From Dimargaris cristalligena (lineage: Eukaryota > Kickxellomycota > Dimargaritomycetes > Dimargaritales > Dimargaritaceae), in NCBI GenBank assembly GCA_027576995.1, contig JANBQC010000626.1, forward strand, positions 1 to 16,085: a DNA stretch of 16,085 nucleotides. Reading direction: 5' to 3'. The position numbers and the translations under genes are program-made. The notes under the pieces were generated by a model that was not told the DNA's origin, did no database searches, and was given only the letters and a program-made list of their open reading frames with translations. Shown here piece by piece: positions 1-9,511 of this stretch (position 1 is its first letter; each line of letters opens with the position of its first letter).

Positions 1-1126
1 TAATTTGTTTATAGTTGATATATTTCTAACGAACCCGATTTTTATTTGCAATCACTTTGCATCCATTTTGCGACACAATTGGTATTCGGATTTTTCGCTG
101 GCATATTTAGAATTCTTAGGTCATCGTAACTACTTGTACTCTAAGACCCTACACGGTGTTTACCACGAGCTTTAGCGCCTCCGAATCCAGCCAGTCTAAG
201 TTTTCTAGCATTGTCATTCCTTTTAACCGACGGCCCCCCACTGTGGTGTCTAACTAGCCTGAGAAGGAAGTCAAGACTGTTTTGCCGATTCCTAAGCCTG
301 GTAGGTCAAAGGAGCGATTGTCCAGCACTACACAAGTTCAAGTAAGAATCCAGAATACCCTACGGTAAAATTCGTTAGAAATACTAAAGATGAATTAAGA
401 AAATTCCGTGGAAAGGGAGAAAGCGTGCAGATGTCGGTAGATACCTCTAGGCGGTTAGACTTATTGAATGCTATAATGGATTGGATGGATTTTAAGCGAT
501 TAAAGTCAACGGATATAGTGTAACTTAGTATACTAACATAGTTAGGCAGAAATAGGCGAAAATATGATCCACAACGAGGCATATTCTCAGCAATATCTTC
601 AACCATTGTTTGCGTGTGGGTTTTTATATACTTGCTTATCATCTTTTAAGGCCTACCGTAAATAAATCCTTTCCAATCCTGATTTTCGGTTAACCAATCT
701 AGATCTTTCTAACCATATTTGTAATAAGTATCACTGCTCGGGTATTTAAAATCAAACAGTGTAAACGATAATACATGGCATATATCCTAAGTTTATTGAC
801 GAAGTTGCACTATAGTGTATAGATAGTATGCTTTAGGTTGTGGGCAACTCATCACTGAATAGATAAAGGAAATATGTATGGCCCGGCATGTTGGGTTGCT
901 ATAATCTCGATGAGTTTATATGGGAGAAGTTCATATAGGCTGTATAATGAAAAATCCATTGGGTGAGGCCAATATTACTGGTTAAAAGCTTTTCTCACAT
1001 ATATTCGCCCATTCACGTATTATGTAAAACCTTATACAGCTGGTTTGAATTTCATCCATATCTTAACAATGGACAGTCTCATTCTATTACAGAATATCAA
1101 CTCCTGGCATTTACATATCCTGATGG
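1..1126. other. AT-rich gene-poor left flank
   Basis: No complete gene is recognisable here. Stop codons are frequent in all frames, and the longest methionine-initiated ORF (328-642, minus) is low-complexity and unlike any family I know. CpG dinucleotides are present at an ordinary level, so this flank differs from the CpG-free right flank. A protein-like open stretch at 305-523 is listed separately. From about 660 to 1126 I see no coding signal, RNA gene or repeat; it probably includes the 3' flank of the siderophore synthetase gene. Confidence 0.5.
305..523 (+). pseudogene. possible decayed coding fragment, unknown
   Basis: Between stops at 302-304 and 521-523 lies a 72-codon open frame with no plausible start but protein-like composition. 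It has charged and amphipathic stretches such as TKDELRKFRGKGESVQ and RRLDLLNAIMDWMDFKRLK. Just upstream, another frame (about 262-360) reads KTVLPIPKPGRSKERL, which suggests that a longer coding region was broken by a frameshift. The Lys/Arg-rich style would suit a retrotransposon gag or pol fragment, but no diagnostic motif is visible and I cannot name a family. It could also be chance. Confidence 0.22.
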
Positions 1127-2548
1127 CTAAGGGGCGGTCACGGAGACGCCTTGGTTGTGGTCGACGTAGAGAAGAAGGTTAGGCACTGAAGTATACAGAT
1201 AATCACGATACAGACCATCGATCTTCATTGTCACAAAACATTTGTAGTCGACTGTGGGGGATTCCAGCCAAAGTCTATATAATTCAGACTGGCGAGGAAT
1301 GATCTTCCGCATGTGTCGGCGAACGATGGCCCAGCCCATACCGTTGTAATGAAGACCAAGGGCCCGGATGAGGCGATGCAGGTTCATTTGGACAATCGAA
1401 TGATAGGCCAGGTTGTACACCTCCTTGAGAGATTCGGCTTCGGCACAGCCGTCAGGTATGGCCTCCATTCGCATGCCTGTAGTTTGGAACAGGGTATCCT
1501 GGTGTGCCTTGATACCGCCGAAGTCTCGCACCATAAAGCCCTTGATATCGCCCGTGGTGGGATCGTACCTCATCAGCGTATTTTGCTGATGGGCCTCAAA
1601 GGCAAACCCATGCTCAATAATAGGGGGCATGATCGCGCGCAGATACAGTTCCACGTATCTCTCTAAGAATGCAAGCCGGCGGTCCAACGAATTGAGTTTC
1701 CAAGCACGGTTCACATGGAATTCGCCGTTAGCATCCCGTTCAGTAAGAGCAGCGCAGACAACCACGCTTTCGCCCCGAGCCCGGGCGAGCTGGGTTGGGC
1801 TTTCGCGGATGAGACAACTGAGATGCTTGGCTTCGTCCACGTCAGGGTCGCGGACGACAATACTGGAGGTTTCGTGGACGACAATGCAGGCCTCGGGGTC
1901 CTTCATAATCCGCTCCAGAATTGGGCGCAGACCGGGTCCCAAGTACGTGGTCCAGGGTGTGATGGTCCGCAGGGCGGAGGTTACTTTAATACCCAGGGGT
2001 AGTTTAAGCTGGATATTCGGGCTGTGATCGGGTACCACTGTCCGTAGTGAGGCCTGGGCCTCCGCCATATCGTAACCGTCCAGTAGGCGTACGAACGGGA
2101 AGCGCGACACAATATTCGGGAGCTGTCGAGAATGTACGGGAACTATAACTTCATCAGAACTGGCACCTTGCAAACCTATCGCTTGAACCAGGGGGGCTAG
2201 TTCATCTTCGAAATTGCCTCGGATCTGGAGCTGGGAGCGGGGAACTGCCACAAATACCACTTTAACGTGGCGGAGGCTTTCGCCTACTTGAATGGGGGCC
2301 AGAGGAGGCAGGGCAAAGCGGGCCTTGTGCATGGGGTGAGTGGCGTGGCCTTCCAGGATACTGTTTTCCCAGGCCAACTCCGAGGACTCGAGAGTCGGTG
2401 GCGACGGAGGGTGCACATACATGTGCTCTTGGTGAGCCATTGAGCTTTCCATTTCACGGATTATAGCAGAAATGATGTCCTTGTCGTAGTTGTTTGCTCG
2501 AGCGACTTGGTTGAGGAGCACGTCTGGATTTAGAATCGTGGAGATCGC
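1127..2548 (-). CDS. NRPS-independent siderophore (NIS) synthetase, IucA/IucC family
   Basis: NIS synthetases use ATP to adenylate a carboxylate such as citrate and condense it with an amine or alcohol. The fungal rhizoferrin synthetase, which joins two citrates to diaminobutane, belongs to this family. Numbering from 2548, the family landmarks occur in order: GHATHPMHKAR (67-77), the nucleotide-binding TSALRTI (190-196), GFAFEAHQQNTL (about 314-325, normally EaHxQNtL) and VRDFGG (340-345). A C-terminal FhuF-like part ends in YRDYLYTSVPNLLLY. The reading frame is uninterrupted and stops with TAG at 1129-1127. I start it at 2548 because an acceptor-like ATGTAG lies immediately upstream (AG at 2550-2549); the first internal ATG would remove still more. 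At about 473 aa it lacks roughly 100 N-terminal residues compared with usual members of about 580-620 aa. The substrate and product cannot be read from sequence; rhizoferrin is an inference from the likely lineage. Confidence 0.9.
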   Translation of the reverse strand, partial: AISTILNPDVLLNQVARANNYDKDIISAIIREMESSMAHQEHMYVHPPSPPTLESSELAWENSILEGHATHPMHKARFALPPLAPIQVGESLRHVKVVFVAVPRSQLQIRGNFEDELAPLVQAIGLQGASSDEVIVPVHSRQLPNIVSRFPFVRLLDGYDMAEAQASLRTVVPDHSPNIQLKLPLGIKVTSALRTITPWTTYLGPGLRPILERIMKDPEACIVVHETSSIVVRDPDVDEAKHLSCLIRESPTQLARARGESVVVCAALTERDANGEFHVNRAWKLNSLDRRLAFLERYVELYLRAIMPPIIEHGFAFEAHQQNTLMRYDPTTGDIKGFMVRDFGGIKAHQDTLFQTTGMRMEAIPDGCAEAESLKEVYNLAYHSIVQMNLHRLIRALGLHYNGMGWAIVRRHMRKIIPRQSELYRLWLESPTVDYKCFVTMKIDGLYRDYLYTSVPNLLLYVDHNQGVSVTAP

Positions 2549-2632
2549 CTACATGGGTAATTGTGTAAAGGGCAATTTGAGTGTATAGAATGCATGGGCA
2601 GTGAATACAACATGTACAGGGATATTAGCCAT
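2546..2632 (-). other. possible leader ORF in frame with the siderophore synthetase, ended by TAG
   Basis: An ATG at 2632-2630 opens 27 codons (MANIPVHVVFTAHAFYTLK, then a short hydrophobic tail). A TAG at 2551-2549 ends them, directly before the first synthetase codon (2548), in the same frame. Either the TAG is an intron 3' splice site and this stretch is intronic, or it is a nonsense mutation in a former N-terminal coding region. A spliced first exon further upstream, such as one ending near 2660, is also possible. The sequence alone does not decide. Confidence 0.3.
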
Positions 2633-2755
2633 GATAGTCTAGCCCAGATTTACCGACCATGTACCGTATCATAGTGGCCTATAGGGCTGGCGCAGCTAAC
2701 TCTGGCCGAATAATAAGTCATACGAGCCAAACCGCCAGTCTGGGTAGTCGGGACT

Positions 2756-3378
2756 TTACGTGTACCGATTTTCGACCTCGTGACGAATCTGAAAGTTTCC
2801 TACCAATTTGCTTAATCGGCAACTTAGAGAAGTGTTTCTTGATATAGATGAAAACTTACCTCACTCTTTGGGTCGATGGCGAACAGTGGAAACGTGAACT
2901 CGTCGGGATCCAGGAAGGTAATAGGGGTCATTGTGACGGAGAGATCAGATGTGGCATCTACACAATCCACCGGACCGGGGCCTAGCATGGGTGTATTTAG
3001 TGCTTGGAAGAAGAAGACGAGTTCGGTTGCCGAGGTCTCTTCGGACGAGGAGTCTGAGGCGAGGTTCGGGAGAGTCGTAATCACAATGACAGTGCGAAGG
3101 GGCTGGCCCGACCCACTGGACTGATAATGGAGTAGGTCGGCCTTTACCATTTTCTCATTAGCTAGACACGTCACTAGGCGCGACAGGGTCGCATGGGCGG
3201 CTCGGTGGCGGGGGTCGGGAATGACAGGTGCGGCGAGCGGCTGGTAATGGGCCAGGTGGGAAGCGATAGCGCCGACGGCAACCATGGTTGAAGAACAAGT
3301 AGGAGCAGCGAGAACGTTTAAGACGAGAAAGGAAACAGTGAGGAAAATACAGATAACCAAAGGCCAAGCGACCGCCAT
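2756..3378 (-). CDS. small secreted protein, two exons, unknown function
   Basis: Exon 1 runs 3378-2860 and exon 2 runs 2788-2756. The intron has a clear GTAAGT donor (2859) and a TTTCAG acceptor (ending 2789), phase 0, giving 183 aa. The protein starts with a strong signal peptide, MAVAWPLVICIFLTVSFLVL followed by NVLA, with a likely cut near residues 24-26. The mature part has three cysteines (about 28, 71, 139), an Ala/His-rich helical stretch (about 33-80), a Ser/Glu-rich loop (109-118) and an acidic DPDEFTF segment near 157-163. No family is recognised. It lies just upstream of the siderophore synthetase on the same strand, with about 207 nt between the two coding parts, so a link to iron or the extracellular environment is possible but only inferred. 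Splicing replaces a different read-through tail with IRHEVENRYT. Confidence 0.7.
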
Positions 3379-3463
3379 GGTCGCGGATTTAAATACGGCT
3401 GGGGGCCGAGGATTTGGGCAGGCGGGGTGTATGCGGGTACTGGTCGTGATACTAGCGAGTGGC

Positions 3464-3471
3464 TATATATG
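3464..3471 (-). promoter_or_regulatory. TATA-like element upstream of the secreted protein gene
   Basis: On the minus strand ATATATAG lies about 85-95 nt before the ATG at 3378, a reasonable distance for a TATA box with a short 5' leader. A second TATTTAAA lies only about 10 nt before the ATG and is too close to serve. Confidence 0.35.
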
Positions 3472-3479
3472 CGTCGCAG

Positions 3480-4780
3480 GCTGATCGTTTTTTTTCCACA
3501 AATAGAAATCGGTTGGAAAGGCTATTGGATGGACAAGTGAATGAAACAACGGAAATGGCATATACCCCCTTGCTTGGCGACAGTCAGTAGGGCCAATGGT
3601 GCATTTGGGCCAAGCCCCTTTATATATGCACACGTCACCTACTCCGAAGATCAGATAAGTCTAGCCATCGGAATGATGGAGGCAAGGGCACCACTGCAGG
3701 TGGTCCGGTGGGGAACCAGTCCTCCAAACCATCGCTAATTGGTGGGTTTTTCAACACTGGCCCGGGCGCTGGGGTTTTCCCCCAGTCTCGGTAACTCAAT
3801 GGCTGCCCACAAGTCTTCCATAAATTAAACACAGCCCGTACTGGCGCCTCCCGCTAAAGCAACCTAGCCGGCGACCGTACTGTGGTTACCCAAACCCAAC
3901 CGTGGTAGTTATTGTGGCCAGCGGCCTTTCGAAGCGATGTCGGCCGTTGAAGGGCGTTTTGGGGGGATCAGATAACTACGGCCACCATTGCCTGGTCCCC
4001 GTGTAACACAGCGATGGTCATTTCAAGGCGGCATTAGTCAGGAGTCGTGTGTGCTACTGAACCAGGGTGGGGGGAGTGACGGGGGTGGTGTAAAGAAATC
4101 GGTATTTTAGCAGGCCAGTCAACACTAGCCACAGCAACATGCCATTGCCGATGGCTGGCCATTGGTTGGGGTAGCCAAATAAATGCCACCCCAGTCTCCC
4201 TACTCTTCTCTCCTTAATACTTCATACCAATATGGATATATTCATAACCGGCCTTACCGCGAACTATACTTTATTAATGAATCGTCCCTGTGGGATCCAA
4301 ACAGCCCCAATCAGTGGGTGGGTCGTATTCCGAAGCAAGGCCCATATCCACAAAAGGGGGAAGGCGTCCAGCTGATTCCAAAACAGGCACTCGAATCGAG
4401 CATGTGTGCGTAAGAGGGGCGCTATTTGGCCCGCCGTGAAATACAGTGGGTGGCGATTCACCTATCTTAAACCCCACTAATTTGAAGTTCTTCCAAAGAT
4501 AACCCCAGTTCCGTAAGTGTGTCTTCCAGCCGAAGCATATGGCGTTCGTAGAAATAGCGGCCCGTCTCTTGGTGGCCCGGCTGCGGTATACGGATATTCG
4601 GTACACATGGCAGATCATACATACGGAAGTGGCCGGAAGGGAGGGCGGTTAGTAACTCTTCTCCAGTAGATCACCAGAGTGTCACCAGTGTCACCGATAC
4701 GCAAAGAAGCCCTGGCCCGCCCTTTATACTAAATGGGCCGCTGTGGCTTATTTCGCACACTCGATAGCATGTGAGTCCCT
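3480..4780. other. unresolved region between the secreted protein gene and COG3
   Basis: No gene can be named here. The DNA has normal CpG content and several protein-like open pieces on the minus strand. One is a 51-codon ORF (4622-4467, listed separately). Another is an open stretch ending at a TAA at 4276-4274, followed directly by AATAAA, a possible poly(A) signal. A third runs from about 4215 to a TAG at 4056-4054 and is hydrophobic (GNGMLLWLVLTGLLKYRF). The plus strand is also open at 4183-4413 (76 codons), so overlapping chance ORFs are likely. From 3540 to 4050 I see no coding signal. If COG3 is intact its last exons should lie here, but I could not find its conserved C-terminal sequence. 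Confidence 0.4.
4467..4622 (-). CDS. possible 51-aa protein or exon, unknown
   Basis: ATG at 4622 to TAA at 4469-4467 reads a compact, protein-like 51 residues: a Pro-rich start (MYDLPCVPNIRIPQPGHQE), then a clear amphipathic acidic helix (YFYERHMLRLEDTLTELGLS, LEEL). The frame stays open upstream to about 4670, so it may be an exon of a larger gene. On the minus strand a TATAAAG at about 4728 precedes it by some 100 nt, and short GTGACAC repeats lie between. No family is recognised, and it does not match the expected C-terminus of COG3. It could be a separate short gene or the last exon of an unrecognised one. Confidence 0.3.
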   Translation of the reverse strand: MYDLPCVPNIRIPQPGHQETGRYFYERHMLRLEDTLTELGLSLEELQISGV

Positions 4781-4849
4781 ACTCGTCTATACTGTTTCCA
4801 GCAACTTGTTAAAGCCACTGGTGCAGGTAACAATAAAAACATGACTTAC

Positions 4850-7800
4850 TTGGCCGGCGTCTAATTTGGGCATGGCCGTGTTGAGGGCAACGATACAGCT
4901 CGCAATGGCCTTCTTGGTTAGTTCCGTATATTTATCCATGTCGACACTACCCAACAGTTTCCCCAAAAGGTCACATGTGTACATCACAGGTGGATATAGT
5001 TCATCCTCGACCAATTCCTCATCGGCCGGACCTTGGCTTTCCGATTCTAGAAACGGGTGTTATCAATCATTACGAGTTAAGTTTTGTTAGTCGACCCCAT
5101 ATTAACCATGGCGGGCTAATAAGCATATACCCATATCGGTTATAACAGATAGTCTAGCCGGGGGTTGCGAGAGAGCAATAAACGGCACCGTATCATTTTA
5201 TATAAAAAACCCGGGTGTAATATCCGTTACCCACCTCGAATGCGACGCAGCTCGTCCTCGGACGGCTGGTAGCGACGTATATGCTGGTTGATAAAGCTCT
5301 CGGCACGTAGGCCGGTGCGGTACTTAACCTCTTCGAGTATCTTATCCGCCACGCTAAATATCGGCCTTAAGTACACTGGGTGGCCATCGACTGATTCGAC
5401 ACCTAAAGTCAGGTAGATGGGTGGTCATCCGTGAGTGCACCGAATAGCAGTACCGGTTAGAGTGAGGGTGGTGTAATGGTTAATGGCCGTCGAATTATAA
5501 TTGTGCCTATAGTGTAGTATACCGCGAGTGGTAAGTGTTGGGGGCATCATATTTATGACAATAGGCATGTGCAGAAGTACAACCACAAATACTCACCATT
5601 ATAATCCACGGGGGTTGAATAGGCTTGGAGGGAATGGCTAGCATCGCAAAGGTTGATGAAATCGGTTTCCCGAATAATAGTGGGGCGGAATTGGGAATAT
5701 AAATGGCCGCATAATGACTCCAAAAAAATGCTACAGACCAGCCAAATAATAAACCGGAGGGGGGGGTATTATTGCAAATAAATATTATTTTAATTCATTG
5801 CCTAACACTACTGCCCATTCAAATCCTGGAATTAAGTGGTGTCTGCAATTGTACCAATATTTATACACGCTGACAAACTTACCCAAACGAATGCGATTCC
5901 TTTTCAAAATATTTATGGTAAAGCTGGTATTCTTGTTGGCAGATATCCATCATAAAGGTAAATGTGTGCCGGATCTGCCCCATAAATACACGCCGGGATC
6001 CATTGAAATTATATAATACCCAAGTAAAAACATTAGCCCAAGAATCATTGCACCATGCGTAAGAAGTGCGCTCGCTGTTTTTTAACCTCTGACTACTATA
6101 CAAGATTCGGCCATACCGTCACCTCCACCCTGTCAGACAGACTAGCTAGTCAAATAGTACTTACCGCATCAGCCAGACTGCCACCTTTCTGGTTGGCTAG
6201 GTGGGATAAATCGGCCTGGCATTTAACGCTGAGAAGTTGGGAGCGCGTTGCTGTGTAGACCGACGCACAGTCACTTAATAGGGCCTGGTAGCTATGATCG
6301 TCCCAAAAGCAAAATATATTTCAAGTTATTTTGAAATGTAAACCAATATATATCGTGTTAAATTAATTGATTGAAAAAAATGACTACTATGGAATCCCCT
6401 TTTCATGCTCCATGTCCGCTAAACTATTTAAATAACTACACTTACTCGGAGTGTTTCTCACTGGATATCTCCAGTTCGTGTATTAAAGGCTGGAGTTTGG
6501 TGGCGGTCTTACGGAAATTTACGTAGATATAGGCGCTGAAATGCGAAAGGGAGCGAGGTGCCGTGGAGTCCTGGGGCTAAGCAAATGTGGATTGATTCGG
6601 GCATAAGATATAATAATACAACGAATACTAGTTAGATTGCACAGAGTACTTTATTCAAAAATATGGAAATTACACCTGCAATTATTAGTCTACGGCTGGT
6701 CAAATAAACATATGAACAACCCATCAGACTCCGACTTACCGTATCAACCATCTTTTTGGCCATGTCGGCACCAAGGGTACGAATGGTACTCACACAGTAC
6801 ATTTTGATCAACGTCATACCGCGGGTCAGGCACTGCTGGAATCGCATTAGGTAAAGTTCGGCGTCCTTGTAATGCGGCTGATTAAGTCCAGTTAAATGGT
6901 AGAAACCGGTTAAGAACCATGGCGAGAAAACAAATATCGGTGAATAAGAGTTAGTACGCAGGCATATCGACCAACTTCTTACCAACGCCACTGAGTCAAT
7001 AATTTTAGGGAAATGAAGCGTATGCATAGTCGAAAAGGGCCTCCAAATATACGTTACATTCTGCTCGACGTGCTCGATGCATTCCTCGAGGCGGTGGATG
7101 TATGGTATGAAATTATCGTGTAAGCAGATGGCCTCCCCAGGAGCGTGCATTAATTTGGTTATCGTCTCTAGGTCATTAAAGTAGCCCAACCGTTGGCCTA
7201 ATTGATCCGCTAGTTTATCTAAAGCCGCCTGCAGAAATCGTGATACACAAGCACTTACATGGTGGAGGTTTACTACAAAAAATGGGCAACAAAAATAGTA
7301 GGCTGGTTTTCTCTCAACCATTACTTCAATAATCCGTATGGCGGGAGGGCACTATACGAGTAGAAATCCGAATAACCAGCCGCTTGCATTTGTTGGAAGA
7401 AAGGCACCTCCCCAGCCGTAAATGAACTTACCTGTTCCTCAATAATTCGCGCACTAAAGGTCTGCAAATTCTGAGTTCGGGCCTCGACGGTTCGATGTTG
7501 TAATTTCATATCCTCGATGGTGTCACCAATTGAATCCACATATTCGAGTATGCTGGTGACATCCCGCTGCCGCTGTCGTAAAAGCTCTACGCATTGGCTA
7601 TAAGACAGGAAAAATTGGAGGTATACCTATGTAGGTACTGCCATTAGTATTTTTATACATATGAGATACCCAACACCATCCCAAGTGGTAGCTCGGGTGT
7701 GAATTGGCCACCATGCCGACTCTAGGGGTTCTTCATTATCCAGTCGTGTAATAATAAGTTATAGCGGCATGTTACCTGTATTTGGACTCTTGGTCCTCCG

Positions 7801-7933
7801 CCTGGGCAATTTCAACTTTGGTCAGCCAGTCCAGGAACTGTTCGGTTGTGTCGATGGGTCGGTCAACCGCAAGCGCCGAGGGTGAAACAGGTGCACGCGC
7901 ATGGTCGGGGTCGGGCTCAATGGAGGCGGCCAT
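4850..7933 (-). CDS. COG3: conserved oligomeric Golgi complex subunit 3 (COG3/Sec34), ten exons, C-terminus not found
   Basis: COG3 is a lobe A subunit of the COG tether, which captures retrograde vesicles at the Golgi. Exons, all phase-compatible, are 7933-7776, 7597-7432, 7228-7058, 6877-6740, 6570-6446, 6291-6165, 5974-5883, 5730-5597, 5390-5235 and 5046-4850, giving 488 codons. Landmarks that I align with human COG3 from memory: TEQFLDWLTKVE and ESKY in exon 1; a coiled coil in exon 2; LGYFNDLETI (about 122-131); NPHYKDAELYLMRFQQCL in exons 3-4; AYIYVNFRK in exon 5; CQQEYQLYHKYF (about 307-318); FLESLCGHLYSQFRPTIIRE in exon 8; EEVKYRTGLRAESFI in exon 9; and LNTAMPKLDAGQ ending exon 10. 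The start ATG has a good context (GAATAAATAACCATGG). Introns are about 150-206 nt. Human COG3 continues for about 270 residues after this point, starting LFLIKHL; I could not find these downstream. The gene may be truncated, or its last exons may have diverged. Confidence 0.87.
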
Positions 7934-8377
7934 GGTTATTTATTCACGCTCTCGACTGGCTGGTTGGCAAAAGAAACTATCGGGGTATGCCGTTTGTAAT
8001 GGTCTAGTAATGAAATACGAGGACAATGGTAGTAAAGATGCCAAGATGGGTGAAGCAGGCTCAAGACTGTAGACGTTTAAGTGTTGGCTGAATGAGAGAT
8101 GTCGCAGGCAATTGGAAACTTGAGTGCACTGTTACGCGAAATATACCCACAAAGGCTGAGATTCCTATCGTATAACTTCAGCGGCTAATAGCCTGCCCAC
8201 GTCTTTTCTAGAACTCGGTAGTAGCGAATTACAAGGGGAAGCCCCGCGACTAACTTTTACTTTGCCAAGCTGATTCCTTTTATACTCATTACTTTGGGCA
8301 CTAGTGACTATTTACCAAAAACCCAGCCCCCGCGAATTACTGGCCCGAGACACGCACAACCCTCGATTCCCGAAACT
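7934..8377. promoter_or_regulatory. divergent intergenic region between COG3 and YBEY
   Basis: About 444 nt separate the two start codons, which point away from each other, so both promoters should lie here. On the plus strand TTTATACT at about 8278-8285 is a TATA-like sequence some 95 nt before the YBEY ATG. No other element is distinctive. The open frames that cross this region lack start codons or are antisense to COG3 exon 1. Confidence 0.35.
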
Positions 8378-9126
8378 ATGATTCGTTTAGTAAACCTCCA
8401 AAGCTATGTGCGTATTATACCCATGTTCCACCGATTGCAATTGGAGAAGATCGTGGAGTTGGCTGGTTATCCAGACTGGGACGTAGGTGTGTTATTAGCT
8501 GGTAACCGCAGAATTAAAGAACTTAACCACCTATACCGGCACCAAAATAAGCCTACTGATATTCTCTCCTTTCCCTTTCATACGGTACGTCATCCAACTT
8601 TCCGGACAGTCTATTTAACCACCCATTACATTTGGGTATGGAAATGTGTATTTTATATAAAAAAATACCCCCAATCGCCTTCATTATGTGTGGAATAGTG
8701 TTCCCCGACCGTAACATTACTTTGAAAACCAATGGGTTAAAGCAATCGACTCTTACATTACCCAATATCGGACTACTCCTAATGCTATGTGTTAATTTGG
8801 TTTATTGGTATTTGATACAATATTTGGCAACGCAGCCGGCGGTACCAGGCCAACTTCCTTTGCCCGCGAGCGCCGATGATAAACAGCTAGGGGATATTGT
8901 AATTTCGACCGCCTACGTCGCGGAATACTGTAAAACGCACCAACTAGACCTGGCCCGTCATTTCCAAACACTCTACATTCACGGAATTTGTCATTTACTC
9001 GGCTATGATCATGAAGTAGACTCCGATTTCAAACTTATGTCGGCCCGTGAAAATGAAATACTAAAAGGACTTGAGGCCTGGCAGATTAACCAGTTAATTT
9101 TAAAGCCGATGGTATATCACAAGTGA
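8378..9126 (+). CDS. YBEY: YBEY endoribonuclease, two exons
   Basis: YbeY/YBEY is a zinc-dependent single-strand endoribonuclease of rRNA maturation and ribosome quality control; eukaryotic members act in mitochondria or plastids. Exon 1 is 8378-8584 and exon 2 is 8836-9126 (TGA 9124-9126). The intron of 251 nt has donor GTACGT and acceptor ACGCAG, phase 0, giving 165 aa, almost the length of human YBEY (167). Exon 1 carries IKELNHLYRHQNKPTDILSF and then PFH (ending at 68), the family's NxxYRxxxxPTDVLSFPF motif. Exon 2 has LGDIVIS (87-93) and the metal-binding HGICHLLGYDH, with His118, His122 and His128 as the three zinc ligands. Every key residue is present, so the enzyme should be active. 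The ATG at 8378 is chosen because upstream in-frame codons contain no other ATG. No obvious targeting presequence is visible. The intron is open in the exon 2 frame from 8632, so it could be mistaken for coding sequence. Confidence 0.9.
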
Positions 9127-9511
9127 CATCTCGTTTTTTTTCATATATATAATTCATTTGGTTTATGAACAGCTAAGCCCAGGTTGATTTTTTGGGTGTA
9201 AATATAAACCATACTTTCGACTTTTGGATTCATGCTGGAATATATTTTTATTCGGGGTGGAATCAGTGACATCGCCAAACCCTGTGCTTATCGAATGAAA
9301 AGGAGAGTCGGGAACGGCTGGCTCTATTTCGTCAAAGCGCGCCAGGCCGCTACACTGAAACAGCCTACGCAAAATACCCCCCCAGTAGAGTTAGCAAGCC
9401 CAATAATGCAATTTATAGGGTTTCGTGATTAATTTTGTTCGTAGTGGGAGATGAATGATGGAAGTGGCATATGGTTGGTCAATAGTTTCATCGATAAACT
9501 GGTGGGCGGAG
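9127..9511. other. convergent intergenic region with weak ORFs
   Basis: This lies between the 3' ends of YBEY and the DMAC1-like gene. Both strands are open over 9163-9432 (66-69 codons). The minus-strand frame is preceded by an acceptor-like GTTTCAG and could be an alternative third exon of the DMAC1-like gene (CSGLARFDEIEPAVPDSPFH...), joined from a GTAAGC after the residues GRCGN. Nothing else supports either reading. Confidence 0.25.

Noticed and set aside
1313..2027. Plus-strand ORFs of 95-132 codons
   Set aside because: They lie antisense to the siderophore synthetase, whose family motifs are unmistakable; these are shadows.
4668..4700. Short GTCACCAG repeats
   Set aside because: Only about three imperfect units; too short to be a repeat array or CRISPR, and no spacers.
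6878..7057. Open stretch in frame between COG3 exons 3 and 4
   Set aside because: Although it has no stop, removing it with a GTAACG donor and CAG acceptor restores the COG3 alignment (EQN|PHYKDAELYL).
7782..8072. Plus-strand 96-codon ORF
   Set aside because: Overlaps COG3 exon 1 in antisense; exon 1 splices in phase to exons matching COG3.
8632..8835. Open stretch between the two YBEY exons, in frame with exon 2
   Set aside because: It has no YBEY homology, and joining 8584 to 8836 gives the normal family length and motif spacing, so it is intron.
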